Positions 1 through 13,200 of a stretch of 64,000 nt of DNA are shown piece by piece. Each line of letters begins with the position of its first letter. Position 1 is the stretch's first letter. The DNA is taken from assembly GCF_018812025.1 (NCBI RefSeq), contig NC_063061.1:3944001-4008000 (forward strand), given 5' to 3'. The translations under genes were made by a program, and so were the position numbers. A model generated the notes under the pieces. The model saw only the letters and a program-made list of their open reading frames with translations, made no database searches and was not told where the DNA came from. This DNA comes from Megalobrama amblycephala. Its lineage: Eukaryota > Chordata > Actinopteri > Cypriniformes > Xenocyprididae.

Positions 1-279
1 CAGAATGAAATAATACTATTTTGCTTTTTCCCTGACATCTTTGAAATAAACAAATGCAATGATTAATGTATGCATTGACAGGATACTGAAATGATAGCCA
101 GAGAGCTCTGCTTTAAGAGATGTAGTCTTAACATAGCTAAAAAGTGTATTAATATAGTAAAATTTGAAATAAAATAATGCAATACACCTCTAGTACTTTC
201 CTTAGTTTCGGGTAGCCAAATTAAGCTAAAGCTTCCGTTGCAAAGCAGTTGCAAGAGTTTTTGACTGCATCAATAATAA
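1..279. other. No gene seen
   Basis: AT-rich sequence running up to the repeat that starts near 280. No splice-bounded exon, RNA gene or repeat terminus was recognised. The only open frame is short and lacks protein-like composition. Confidence 0.5.
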
Positions 280-2556
280 ATATAGCTGCAAGCAGCAATT
301 ACGGGGCCAAGCACAAAAACGGCACAAGAAGCGAGCCAACACGACTGGGAGCATCAGGCTAACTGCAGCAGTGAGCAATTAAAGACCTATTAAGATCATT
401 TTAGGCAAAAGAGCTGAAAAATGATCAAAAATGAGGATTTACTGGTTCATCACTTTCGACCAATAGGTGGCGCTGTGTCCAAATTGTTGTGGTATGGTCA
501 GAGTGAGGTGACAATGACACTTGCAAAGTTTGGTGTCAATATGTCAAAGCACTGAAGAGATACAGCTTCAAGTGTCGTTTTTGCATCATGCCTCAAATTC
601 TTTGCTCTGTTATACAAAAACCGTTTGACATATCGACTTGAAATCCATAACTTTTTGTCGGCATGGTCTGAAGATGACACGGTTCAATTTTGGTGAAAAT
701 CGGAGCAACGGTCTAGGAGGAGTTCGAAAAAGTATGTTTTTAAAAAAAAACAATATGGTGGACAGGAAGTTCAGCTGACTATAGCAAATTTGATATCCGT
801 GTTCTCGGCATGACCCAAGGAATCTACTGAGATCAGTTTCATTACAATTGATTAATATATTCAAACGTTATTAAAATTTTTGTAAATTTCATAATAACTT
901 TTGACCACAAGGTGGCGCTGGTCCGAAACTTGTCAGGCTCCTTCAGGGCATTGTGCTGATGACCCATACCAAGTGTCGTAACGATACTTGAATGCGTTCA
1001 TAAAATACAGCATTTTAGCACAAAATTCAAAATGGCCGACGGCCAAAATGGTTGAAATGGGAAAATTGGATATCATTCGACTCGGCATGACTCCCCGAAT
1101 CCAACGAGACCAAAGTTGTGATTTTTGGGCAAACCCATCGGAAGTTATAAGCGAAAATATCAATTTTTCATATTTCCGCACCAGTAGGTGGCGCTGCTCC
1201 GAAACACTGCATGATGCCTCAGGTCATGCTTGTGATGACATGTACCAAGTTTTTGTCTGAATAAGATAAAGCGGTGTGGAGATACAGCTTCAAGAGTGTG
1301 TTTTACATCATGCATCAAATTCATTGCTCCAGTATACAAAAACGGTTTTACATATCGACTTGAAATCCATAACTTTTTGTCGGCATGGTCTGAAGATGAT
1401 ACGGTTCGATTTTGGTGAAAATCGGAGCAACGGTCTAGGAGGAGTTCGAAAAAGTAGGTTTTTAAAGAAAAACAATATGGCGGACAGGAAGTTAAGCCAA
1501 CTATGGCAAATTTGATATCTATGTTCTTGGCATGAACCAACGAATCAAATGAGACCAGTTTCATTACAATGAGTTAAAAAAGTAAAAAGTTATTAGCATT
1601 TTCGTAAATTTTGTTATAACTTTTGACCACAAGGTGGCGCTGTTCCGAAACTTTTCAGGCTCCTTCAGGGCATTGAGCTGATGAGCCATACCGAGTTTCG
1701 TAAAGATACGCTAATGCGTTCGTAAAATACAGCAGTTTAGCACAAAATTCGAAATGGCCGACGGACAAAATGGCCGATATGGGAAAATTGGATATCAGTC
1801 GAATCGACATGATGCCCCGAATCTAACAAGACCAAATTTGTCCAAATTATGATTTTTGGACAAACCCATCAGAAGTTATAAGCAAAAATGACAATTTTTC
1901 ATATCTCTGCACCAGTAGGTGGCGCTGTGCCGGAACACTGCATGATGCCTCAGGTCATGCTTTTGATAACATGTACCAAGTTTGGTCTGAATACGGTAAA
2001 GCGTTGTGGAGATACAGCCTTATATCTATTTTTGCAAGCTCTACGTACAATTCGTTCGCTTGTTTTATGAAAACGGTTTGAGGAATTGACTTGAATTCCA
2101 TAACTTTTTCTTGGCATGCTCTGAAGATGATCTGGTTAAATTTTCGTGAAAATCGGAGTAACGGCCTAGGAGGAGTTCGAAAAAGTACGTTTTTCAGAAA
2201 ATTCAAAATGGCGGAAAAATTTTCATGACGGAAAATGACGTCATATAGTGCATTCGAGGGGGAAAAAAAATTTTGTTTCTAGCCCTTACGGTTCAAAAGT
2301 TATTAACATAAACATAAGTGCAACTTTGGACAGCTGGTGGCGCTAGAGGGATTGAGTTAGAGACTCCAAATTTTCTATGGACAAAGGTCAGACTGTCCTC
2401 TAACTGTGTGCCAAATTTCACAACTTTCCCACAAGCGGTTCTATGGGCTGCCATAGACTTCAAGAGCGGAAGAAGAAGCGGAAGAATAATAATAAGCGTA
2501 CGGAACGCCAACAATAACAATAGGTGCCTAAGCACCTTCGGTGCTTGGCCCCTAAT
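280..2556 (+). mobile_element. Helentron/HINE-like non-autonomous element with internal tandem units
   Basis: The left end carries GGGGCCAAGCAC (303-314). The right end carries the exact reverse complement GTGCTTGGCCCC (2541-2552), giving 12-bp subterminal inverted repeats. Just inside the right end, 2530-2546 forms a perfect 7-bp stem with a 3-nt loop (AAGCACC-TTC-GGTGCTT), followed by CCCCTAAT. Between the ends lie about 2.6 tandem units of roughly 725 bp; the phrase GAGATACAGC recurs near 555, 1279 and 2010, and each unit carries GGTGGCGCTG motifs. Subterminal inverted repeats, a 3' hairpin, internal tandem repeats and no transposase are the architecture described for Helentron-associated elements. 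The class is inferred; the repeats and hairpin are seen directly. Confidence 0.6.
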
Positions 2557-2639
2557 AAAAACACTCGTGGAAAGAATGTGCTTTTGGGTCGAAATTGTCA
2601 TCTTGCTGCACGGATATAATGCAAATAAAACATCCAGTT

Positions 2640-3010
2640 GACGTTGATTTGCGAACTAGCACTGAAACGTGTTGTTTTTGAAATCATGCTGAGGAACTTT
2701 GTGGCTTGTGTAAGTTTTCAGACATGCGCGCCAATCTATCCCTTGACTCTTCTTTCCAGGGAAATCACTAACAAAATACACACAAACATGTCCCTGCTAT
2801 TGATTAACAAACATTAATGAACTTCTTTGAACTTTATGAGGAAAAAAAAAAACTATACGAGAGCAGATTTGAACCACTGATAATTAGAGCGCGGCTGAAC
2901 CTCTGACTCTATTAACAAAAATTCTACCACTAAACCATTAGGGAAAATGAAAATTATGGGTGGATTTATCTATAATAGAATGAAACTGGGGGTGGGGGGG
3001 GTGGGGGGTT
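2640..3010. repeat. Diverged interspersed repeat related to 42,840-43,210
   Basis: The phrase GTGTTGTTTTTGAAATCATG near 2670 recurs near 42,871 inside the hAT MITE. Both copies continue into a stretch resembling the antisense of a tRNA T-arm (gaacc-type motif near 2870 and 43,140). It ends in a G-rich run (2988-3008). It is probably an older, edge-degraded copy of the same element family. Confidence 0.4.
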
Positions 3011-3189
3011 ATGATGTGGGGCACTGGGCACCCACCGCCAGAAACATATATTGGCGACTATGCCGTGAGGCCTGCATAGGGAGCAAGATCTATAAAGGTA
3101 CTAAGGATGCACTACTACTGGAACTCAAGATTAACATGAACATGAGATTGGCAGAAACTGTGTGTGAATTAGGCTGCTTTTAAAGTAAC

Positions 3190-5560
3190 ATTTATTTAAA
3201 GTAAAAGTTATTCTTTGGCAAAATTACATTTTCTTAATAGCCTACGCCAGTGTATAGATGAGGAACAATCGCTGACACAAGAACACTTTACTACTACAGA
3301 CTTTATGAACATGTAAATCACAACCACAACAAGCAGGATATTACATTCACATGAGACACAATTCTACACCAAATACAACAAATGCAAAAGGAATACATCA
3401 AAATGCAAGGAATACGTGACTCCAGATTAAATACACAACAATGGATAATCTAATGATTGAAACATTAGGAAAACACCATCAATAATCAACATGAATGACA
3501 TTTTAGAGGTTTGTTGCAATGTGTATCCAGCTTGTTACATTTACAGGAATCAGAGAATTAATCAAGAGTATTTACATATCAACATCTCATTATAGAAACA
3601 CAGAAACATCTAATTCCTGATTTGTGCCATTGGGAGCTATAAGTTTATAAACCAGAATGCTTCTAGTTTCAACAATTCTTTATTTATATTGAACTTCTGT
3701 GTGAATCTAATATTTCCTCCATACCTTCCTGTAGTTCAATGTTCAGCTATAGAAAAAAGTTATGTCCTGACTTCTAATATTAGATTTTTTGTTTGTCTTA
3801 ATTTTGAGTGTCGTGACGATTTTCTGATATATATCTTTTGGTAAGGACACCTTATAGCATATAGATCACAATACAAGTCGTATGGGAGATACAAGATGTA
3901 ATTTTGAAATTGTCTTTTTCAAAGGACATACAAAGTAAATCGTTTACATTTTTTTTTTTTTTCAAATTCTGGCACATGGCACAATTTCTGCATGGAAAAC
4001 AACTTTAAATAAAAGCATAATAATAGCATAAAATAGCATAAAATATATATATATATATTCTTTTAACAACAGCTGAATTTATCAACATCTGAGTTACATA
4101 ATATCATAAATGTGAATAACGGGCAGTGTTGAAATGCATTGTTTAATACAATACATTTCAGTATTGTAAACATATAGGCATATGATACATAACCAGATAT
4201 ATGCCTATGTTTATGAATAACAGATTTACTCTGTTCTCATAAGTAAGTGTACAATATACTGAGATCTGACATTTATTGTCTATATTTACATTGTTTTAAT
4301 CATAAGAGACTGATCCAAATGACATTCTGAATCCCCATCCACACGTCTGAGTACACTCTATCAATCTGCAGCTTAGCTTGGAAACAAGGACCTTAAAAAT
4401 AAAGAAAGTCATCAGATGTCACCAAACAAATGTAGAAATTTGTAATATAGTCGTTTTATATCTGAATATTGTAATGCTTCTTATAAAGAATATTAAGATA
4501 TTACAACAAACATATACAAAAACCTATTCTTTCAAATACAAAAAAAAAAAAAAAAGGTTAGAATTGAAATATGGATCAATTATGCATGTAGAATGGCTAT
4601 GAAAAGTCCATATAAACAGATGCACAAAACTTCATTCAAAAACTCATTAGTATGCCTGATTTTAATTTTCAGTAACACATATTATCTGCTCAAAACTTTA
4701 CAAGTGTTCTCTGGTAAAATGAACAGAAAGACGGAGTTAATGTGTGTAGACTGGGTCAACTTACGGTCGTAAGGTCTCAGTAAAAAAGCCCCCTGCATGC
4801 AGATTAATTTGTACTCTTTTTTTGCAGATCGTCCCGTATGAACACTCAGTTTGGCAACTGCACCTTTATACCAAAGCAAACAAGCACAGGTTTACTACAG
4901 ACCTCTAATCCTGATAGCTATAGGAGCATCTTAAAGAAATTTCAAAAGAGTTATTTAATATATTCTGCTAATTATTGAAGTAATATTACATCATGAAAAA
5001 CAGGAAATATATAAAATCCAAAAATATGAGATATTAATGATAAAGCAGCACCAACCCTTCAAATGTCAATGCACAGCCTGGTCTTATGTGTGCCTTCTGC
5101 AAAACCTTGATTCCCTCCTCTGGTATCCAGCAAACATTTGTCCTAAATTATGTAAATATATTCACACATCCATACAGTCAAATTATTTATGTATATATTA
5201 CTTACACTGCATTATTATTTACATTGTATTCTTTGCCATGTCTTGTACAACAGGACTGGTGTATTTGGGTCAATGACATGACGCCTAAATTTTTTTCACT
5301 TAAAAGATACCATATATAATATACCATATATAGTACCTTTCCTGTACATGTACTCACTTTAACTAAAAAACATTAGTTATTTGTGATTTGCGGTTATTTA
5401 AAGTTTCAAAACAGTGCGACAGTCCGGCCATAACTTCTGTTTTGGAAATGTCTTTGAAATTACTCTAAATGTATTCAAATTCATTTTCTGCAGTATTTGG
5501 CATGTTTTGTAATCCTGTACAAAATTACAAAGCATTTGTATTCATATTTCCATCATAATA
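3190..5560. other. AT-rich stretch without a recognised gene
   Basis: Contains simple tracts (poly-T near 3950, TA run near 4042-4057, poly-A near 4539-4555) and no splice-bounded open frames with recognisable protein similarity. Confidence 0.5.
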
Positions 5561-6950
5561 TACAAACAAACTTTGTCCAATGATGTCCATTTTATGAAAT
5601 ATCATGTGGTGCGACCATCAAAAAAACGACCTCTTTGATACTTTCATGTTAAAATCCATTTAAAGACAGGACGTTGCATTATATACCTGTTTGCAAAGAC
5701 CCATTGAAGCAGCGAGCAGGTTTGTAACTCTGTCTTAAATGACTGGTAAAGTCTCCTCCGAGGAGACGCGCATTTAGATCTGCGCATGCGCATTAGCTTG
5801 ATCCAGCCTGAAAAATACAGGTTTTTTGTCATGATTCGAGCGTTTATAAACTAAATTTATGAGCCGGTTGTTGATAGATTTCATTGGTGATTTCAAATAT
5901 GAAATTTAATCGTAAGGTTGGCGAACAGTTTTGGAGAATTTGATGTTTCCCCATTCAAAGAGATTGCATGATGCCCAGGATGCCCGAGCAGTGCCCAAGG
6001 AAGTCGACCGGAAGTTGAAGTCGGCCGCGTGCTGCCGTCTTGTAGCAGAACTTCACTTGCGTTAGCCATCCCATTGACTCCCATTCATTTTGGCGTCACT
6101 TTGACAGCAAATAACTTTACATCTGAGGCGTTTAAAGACTCAATTTGTCCATTATTTATTTCTAAAGATACACGACAATGTATAAAGGGCTCCATTACCT
6201 TCTATGTTACATTATGGCCCCGTAGAAACAGTTTTTGTAAAAATAGGCTAACGATTGCGTCATAACCACTCGACTCTCTGTCGCACAGTAGAGAAATTAC
6301 CGTACAGACAGGAGGAGAAGCTCGCAGGCAATAGTATGCATTAACTTAATATGGCGTACTGGCGTTACATTTTAAAATACTATACAAAATAATTAATCAG
6401 AATAATTACTCCTGCTCACTCACGCCAAAGAACTCCCCGCTCAAGCTCGCCGTCTCTGCAAGATTAACGATGGCAGTTTGCACGCACAGCTACTAGAAGA
6501 TTTACATCTGTCAGACAGGTTGCTGACGTCATCAAGCTTAGTTTGAGTCTGCGCGTCAGAAACGGAAGTGCTAAAAATCGCTAAAAATGGGCTTCACTTC
6601 TCAATTGAGTTCCAATGGGGTCGCTGTGTCCATTTCTTTTACTGTCTATGTGCCCGAGAGGCGTTTCAAAGATGGCCGCCGAGTGAAATGACTTGTCTTA
6701 AAGGGACTTTGACTTCACTTTCCGCGCCCAGACATGTCGCGTCCGTGAAACTTTCAAACTATACTACACCACGGATGCGCGCGGATGACCCAGTTCGACA
6801 TATGCGCAGTACAGTTTTTTTTTCTTTGCTCTACCAGACATCGGAGGGCAGCACTGAGTCGTGTTATCAACGGGACATTCACTGGGCATGATCAGAGAAG
6901 AAAAGTAGTGCATCCTTTCCCATATTTTTACTTATCTCCCTCCCCTAAAC
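5560..6950. repeat. Probable unclassified interspersed repeat
   Basis: A GC-richer block inside AT-rich DNA, with several open but non-protein-like frames on both strands and motifs such as AAGATGGCCGCC (near 6671) that are common in fish interspersed repeats. No terminal repeats could be paired, so its limits and class are uncertain. Confidence 0.3.
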
Positions 6951-7303
6951 ACGTCTTTGTACTCTTTCAAACATGAATTGTACAAATGTGGGTACTTTCT
7001 AATCTCTTCGTACAAACGCTCGTCAAGTTCAAGCGCAATAGAGCACTTTTTTAAAATTAAGTCACCAGTAAATTGTATGGCTCCTACAGTAAATGTTGTA
7101 TTGTCTTATATATGTTTTATTTTACCAGTTGTGGAATCCAACCATTCATCCATCTGATCTGAGGTAATGTAGTCAGCCTACTTTATTGAGTATTTCCATT
7201 TTTTGCAACTTTACACATTATTAATAGTAAATTAATAATTAATAAATTTAAGATCATCATGTTTGCAGCGAACAATATATTTTAGACCTAGTGGATTAAT
7301 AGT

Positions 7304-9653
7304 CAGTGCCGCGTTAAGCCTTTGTGTGGCCCTGGGCTAAAGAACGCAATGCCCCCAATGCAGTAGATCATCGTTAAGACTTGGCATGGACACTTTCTTT
7401 GTCCATTTATTCAGCTTCTTAATGATTTTAGAAGTAACATTTAACAACAAAGTATGTGGCTGCGGAAAGATGCGTTCGGCCTGTGCCCTGCGCACTATCT
7501 AGCGGACTTTTGTTTTCAAGCACTCAATTCACTTTCGCATGGGCTCAGTGGCGTACCGCAAGTCTGTGAGGCCCCCCCGCAAAGAATGAGATGGGGCCCC
7601 TCCCATTAGCAGTGATATATATATATATATAATATTATAGCCTAGTCTATATGATAGGCCTATATAATGTTTAGTGATTTTGATATCGCAGACTAAAATA
7701 CCGGCAGGAATAAATATTTAGGCTAATTTACTCATTAAAACCAAAGGAGCGCCAAGAGAACGGATAACAGCCGTAACGAGCACTGGAAATGATTTCAGAA
7801 ACAACACATTCCAGCGGATAGATCGCCTCTTATTTAACACAGACCTACAAATTTCTTATCAAATGGAGATGTTTTTTTCTTTTAGGTACAGTTATTCGCC
7901 GAGTTTAAATTAATTTTTGAGACGTTTCAGAAAGATTCTCGCAGAGAGACAGCTGAAAGCGCACCCTGTTTTTTATTTATTCTATTTTACAAAAGTAGCC
8001 TACAAGGTGTCGTTGTTATTGTGAGCGTAAATATAAAATAAAATAAAATTTATAAAAAGTAGACCATTTGTAGTCTTGCACTAATCTGTAGGCTATTGCC
8101 AAAAATGAAGGAAGGCCTGTTTTAAGTAGTTTCAGCTGTCATGAGGAGAAAATCCATCAGAACGCGCCGGCGCTTTCATCGGCCAGAGGGATAAAAATGT
8201 AGCCAATTTAGTTTCATATTTATATTTAAATATTGGGCTATAGCCTAATATATATATAGATTTTTTTTTTTTTAAATGTCACCTATGTTGATTATGAAAA
8301 GTGAATAGCGTGACAGATGCGCAATTTCGGGAGACATGCAGCGGGTTAGACATAAGTTTGACCACTTCATTAAGTTTTGTTTTATAGTAAGTCTTTCTTT
8401 AAAGTGAATTTCGTTTTGTAGAAATTGTATCTTAATTTCAATCAATGTTTCATCAACCAATTGCCTATAATTAATAAATACGAAGAAAACCATGAACGTC
8501 GGGTGTGGAATGGATTGAAGTGCGTAACAAATGAATCCATGTTTCCGCGGCCTTTGAGGGCTGAAGCAATAGACGTCTTTCTGTTTTTATTAAATTTCTT
8601 TATTACATGTCTTTATTACCTAATTAATTGATAAGATATTTTTGGTCTAACAATATATTTTAGCTGGTCTAAATTCTAAGTTAGACACAAATTTGCGTAT
8701 AAGGTTCCCTTCTAGACAAGCGCGTAAATTGCTGTTTCGGCCGCAAATTTTCAGTAATTTCGATCGGTGCATCAAATGATGTAGGCTAGGCCTAAACTAA
8801 ATTCATGTAGTTACAGTAAAATAATAAAGAAATAACTAGACTTATTGGCTAGGCTACATTTGGAAAAGAACTTCAGACATTCCGATAGCGTACCATTAGC
8901 AGAGCTGGCGATGGGGTAAATACGTTTGGGCAATATATAATAATATAAATAACAATAATAATGTCTCAGCAAAGACCGAACATATTTATTTGTCTCGGCA
9001 CACATCCGCTAACAGTAACACAGCGCATCAAGGCTTGCTGTTGTCTTGGCTACCTTACAAACGGCGATGGAAACGACAGTGATGAATTTTTCCCCCTTTT
9101 GTGGTAATTTAGCACTATTTTCTATGATCTTCTGCTTGCATTTTTGGGTTTCAGTTAGATGCTTTATTTTCATCTTTAGTCAACTGAGTTCAGTTCTAAA
9201 AAAAAAAAAAAAAAAAAAAAAAAGGCTATAAAGTAGTCTAGCCAAAATAGGTGAATCTGCGACGGGGCCCATCATAGGGTGGGGCCCCCACGCACCGCGG
9301 GGGCTGCGGGGGTGTCCCGTACGCCACTGCATGGGCTGTTGTACAGTACACACATGGTCCGTGCCATCACAAAAATTGGCCTGCATGTGGATGGGGAGTG
9401 CGGACATCCGCGAACCCCCCGATGACGAAAATTACACAATGCAAACGCCCGAAGTATACCTCGGTGTTAAGCCCGTAATAGTGGGCCACCAATCCACCCA
9501 GGCCCATATGCACACCACTGTCCTGGTTCTATGCCTGCATGCGTGTCTGAACGAAGCGTTTTAAAACGCAAAAAAGGATTGTCTCGGGGGCCCCCCAGTG
9601 TTCGGGGCCCTGGGCTGCAGCCCATGTTGCCCATTAGGATAACGCGGCCCTCG
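7304..9653. mobile_element. hAT-like non-autonomous element interrupted by a second element
   Basis: The left end reads CAGTGCCGCGTTAAGCC. The reverse complement of the right end contains GGCCGCGTTATCC, an imperfect terminal inverted repeat. The two subterminal regions also mirror each other (GGCCCTGGGCT near 7329 and again at 9606-9616). The flanks AATAGT match on both sides, a partial 8-bp target duplication typical of hAT. The element is split by the insertion at 7546-9329; without it the original is about 0.56 kb. Confidence 0.55.
7546..9329. mobile_element. hAT-like element with perfect 8-bp target duplication
   Basis: Ends are CAGTGGCGTAC (7546) and the inverse TACGCCACTG (ending 9329). 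The flanks are an exact 8-bp direct repeat, CATGGGCT, at 7538-7545 and 9330-9337. An 8-bp duplication with CAGTG termini is the hAT superfamily signature. Both subterminal regions are rich in GGGGCCCC-like runs. No intact transposase was found in the 1.78 kb, so it is non-autonomous. A poly-A tract lies at 9199-9222. Confidence 0.85.
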
Positions 9654-10267
9654 AAATAGTAATAATATCTAGGTCTGAATTGAAATAGGCAATATTGTAC
9701 ATTTTAATGGATCACGCTACAAACATAACAATCTTATATACATGATGCATTGCTGTGTCCGTAATCGCATAATTCAAGCTGTTATATTCACATATTTATT
9801 GTCCAACATTACCAATTTTTCTGATGCATGTCCTTAATTTAATTTCATATGTTGGTAATAATTCAGTGTTTATAAGGCTTTTAAAGAATTTTAACCCAAA
9901 CTGACTGGGTTTGTAGAGAGCACTTTTATGATCACTAGTGATAGTATTTTATTCTGTGTTGTCATCATTCAGGTTGGATTTCAGCTCTAATGTACGTTTT
10001 TTTAACAAAGCAGTTGATATTGCCATAGAAACTAGATTCGCTTTCACCCCAAAATGGCGGAAATACAGGGCGGCTGCTGGGCGCCGGTGTTGCAATGGAA
10101 CATTCTATTGACTGTTGCTTCTTGTTAGTGTATATTCTTTAACAGCATGATGCATGCGCATGCTGCTGACGCAGGAGATGGCCAATGATGAGCCATATTA
10201 TAATTAGGTAGATCTACTGTACAGACAGGGCAGGCATTGTTGATTTCAAGATGCGATCATCTCTTAC
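9654..10267. other. No gene recognised; possible missing 3' part of the NLR gene
   Basis: This stretch lies just beyond the last recognised LRR exon (ends 10,268, minus strand) and should hold later exons of that gene, but none with good splice sites was recognised. A GC-rich patch (10,050-10,110) looks like interspersed repeat. Confidence 0.4.
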
Positions 10268-13200
10268 CTGACTTCAGTTAGACTGGGGCAGTTCTTGCTG
10301 AGGAAAATGATCTGAATAGCCCAAGTCTTTGTCAGACTTTTCATCTCCATTTCTATCTTCTTCAGTCCAGACAAACAAGGCAGGAAAAACATAAGCGTCT
10401 GTGATGTAAGTGCTTGGAAGAGGCTTGCCCAGTCAATGTTGGGTAGATCAGGTTGGAAAGTGAGACTGAATGATCGTAATTCACAATACTGTGGATGTAT
10501 TGTGATCCTAAAATAAAAGATCAGGGTAGTAGCAAATTAGTAAACACCTATTGCTTTTTTGGTGGTCTGTTTGGTACCAGTTATTATTTGCTTTATTAGC
10601 AGAGTTGAACAAAATCCAAGGTACAGCAAAAAGTATAATGCAATGTCATATACAATGCTTCTGAAAAGTAAGTTCACCTCTAATGCAATTACTTGTTTTT
10701 CTATAAAAAACACATCTATAGTAGGGATCCTCAAATCCGGTCCTGGAGGGCCACTACCCTGCAGAGGGTAAGATCCAACCCTAATCAAACACACCGGAAC
10801 AAACTAGTCAAGCTAAACTCTGCAGGACAGTGGCCCTCCAGGGCTGGATTTGAGGAACCCTGATCTATAGTATAACATATGTTGGTTTAGGAGAAATTAT
10901 GTGTCAAAAACCTATATCTATATAGCTTAAGTTTATAGTTTCAGAATGTCAGATTAAGTATACTGTATCTTTTTGTATCTTAATTTGGTGGTTATCTCAT
11001 CATGAGAAAAAAATGTTTATGTTACCAAGTTATAACATTATATATATTGGGGAAATGTTTTTTCTTTACCTGGACAGTTCTTCACTGACTGACAAATCGA
11101 TAAGACTGACAGCGCGGCACTCGGGATGACTATAATATGCAAGTTCAATCCGAACACTGTGAATTAAGGCATAGAAAGTGAAACATTCTTTAAGATATAA
11201 AAACAAGCACAATGAATGGGCATTGTGTATGTGAAGTGTTTACTTTTACTGCTATAATAAAGGCCTTACCTCAGTGAGTTCTGTGTCTTCCCTCTTATGA
11301 TATCATGCATGAGATCAACAAGAGCAGAATCTGGTTGAGTTTCTGGTGTCAACCTTTAAAATCAAATCAAAGATAATCAAATAAGAAGATAATATTAATG
11401 AGATAAAAACAAATGTGAATTTTATGGATATTTTTTTAAGTAGCATTAGAGTAAATGTTATTTAGAAATCATCTTTCATTCTGGTCTACCAAAACCGTTT
11501 TCTACAACCAGGACACAGTACAGTGGTTAAAGGGTTAATTCACCCAAAAATGAAAATTCTGTCATTTATTACTCACCCTCATGTCGTTCTACACCCGTAA
11601 GACCATCTTCAGAACACAAAATAAGATATTTCTGATGAAATCCGATAGCTCCCTGGCTCCTCCATAGACATCAATTCAACCAACCAGGAGAATGACACAG
11701 AAGAGAAGAGATTTTTGTTTTGTTCTTGTTGCTTCATAAAATTAAGGTTGAACCACTGCAGTCATGTGGACTATTTTAACCATGTCGTTAGTACCTTTCT
11801 GGGACTTGACAGTGGTGGTTAAATTGCTGTCTATGGAAGAGTCAGAGAGCTCTTGGATTTCATAACAAAATATCTTAATTTGTGTTCCAAAGATGAATGA
11901 AGGTCTTGCGGGTTTGGAACAACATGAGGGAGAGTTATTAACCCTTTCAAGCGTCAAGTTTAAAATATTCTAGATGACCCCCAAGAGTGAGGTTTTTTTT
12001 AATGCGACCATTTTTTTTATTTTCCATGGCAGCACATCATGCTTGTCACGTCACACACCGCAGCCACAATAACATTGACAGATGTATCGCTTTTATTTTG
12101 TTTCTCCTTTTTTATTCAAAATATTCACAAACTTGCTTACCATGTCATCAGCTACCTGATATTCCGATTCTCAAATATGTGTAAGTGAGTGTGTTTTGTC
12201 ATTAAAAAACCTTTATAAATTGAACTTGATCTATAACGCGAGATGGGCGCCGCCATGTTTGTTTGTGCCGCAGTTCAGAGTCCTGTCAGTTGGATTTACA
12301 GCAGGTGAATTCATCAATTTCTCCTAAAATAAATGTAAGTCCAATATGCGGGACCATACCGCTCAAAAGGTTAATGACAGAATTTTCATTTTTGAGTGAA
12401 CTAACCCTTTAACTCCATAGTGTTAGGTAGTAATATTCCAAGTTTTTAATTCATTTCATTTTCTTCAGTTCAACTGACATTTAAGACATTATATAATGGA
12501 TTGATGTTTTGGTTCTTTTGTAAATATGTGTAACTCCCACTGACAGTTCACTGAGGGTTATTTTGAAGCAGAGTACTCACGTTACTTTCTCAAACTTGTG
12601 GAGTACAGGCACAATCATAGACATATTTTCAGACATGAATCTGCAGCAGTAGATAGTCAGTTCTTTAATTCTCTGACAGCACTGACAGCAGTACAGCAGG
12701 GCCCAGCAGTCCGCTCTTCTTAGAGGTTTGTAACATATAAAAATATGTTTTGTACTCAGAATGTCTTTCACAAAGCTTTGTTCATGAAGCTCATAGAGAC
12801 AGTGAAGAATGGAGAGTGGCTGTGTGGAGGGAAGAATTTCTTTCAGACTATGCTGTATGTTTGGATCAACACAGACGCCATATTTTCTCTTAAGTGTTTT
12901 TCTCACTTCCTTATTCAAAAGACCAAAAAGAAAATGCCGAACAGCTTCACAGCGACCGTAATGCATCTCTGTAATTTTCTCCTTTAATGTCTCACTGTCT
13001 AGTGAGATGTAGTACAGAGCAGTGAAGAACTCCTGAAAACTGAGATGCATGAAACTGAACATCGTCTCCTGATGGATTTTTCTCTTAAAGAGAACCTTGC
13101 ACAAGAATGGATTGCCAGCAGGGTCTGAAACAGTTCCATAAACGGTCTTCTCATCAAACAGCACTTGCTGTTCCACAATCCCTCTCTCTGCTAGCTTACC

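Noticed and set aside
988..1515. Open frames in the tandem units of the first 2.5 kb
   Set aside because: They recur with the repeat unit and break between units; no protein similarity is evident.
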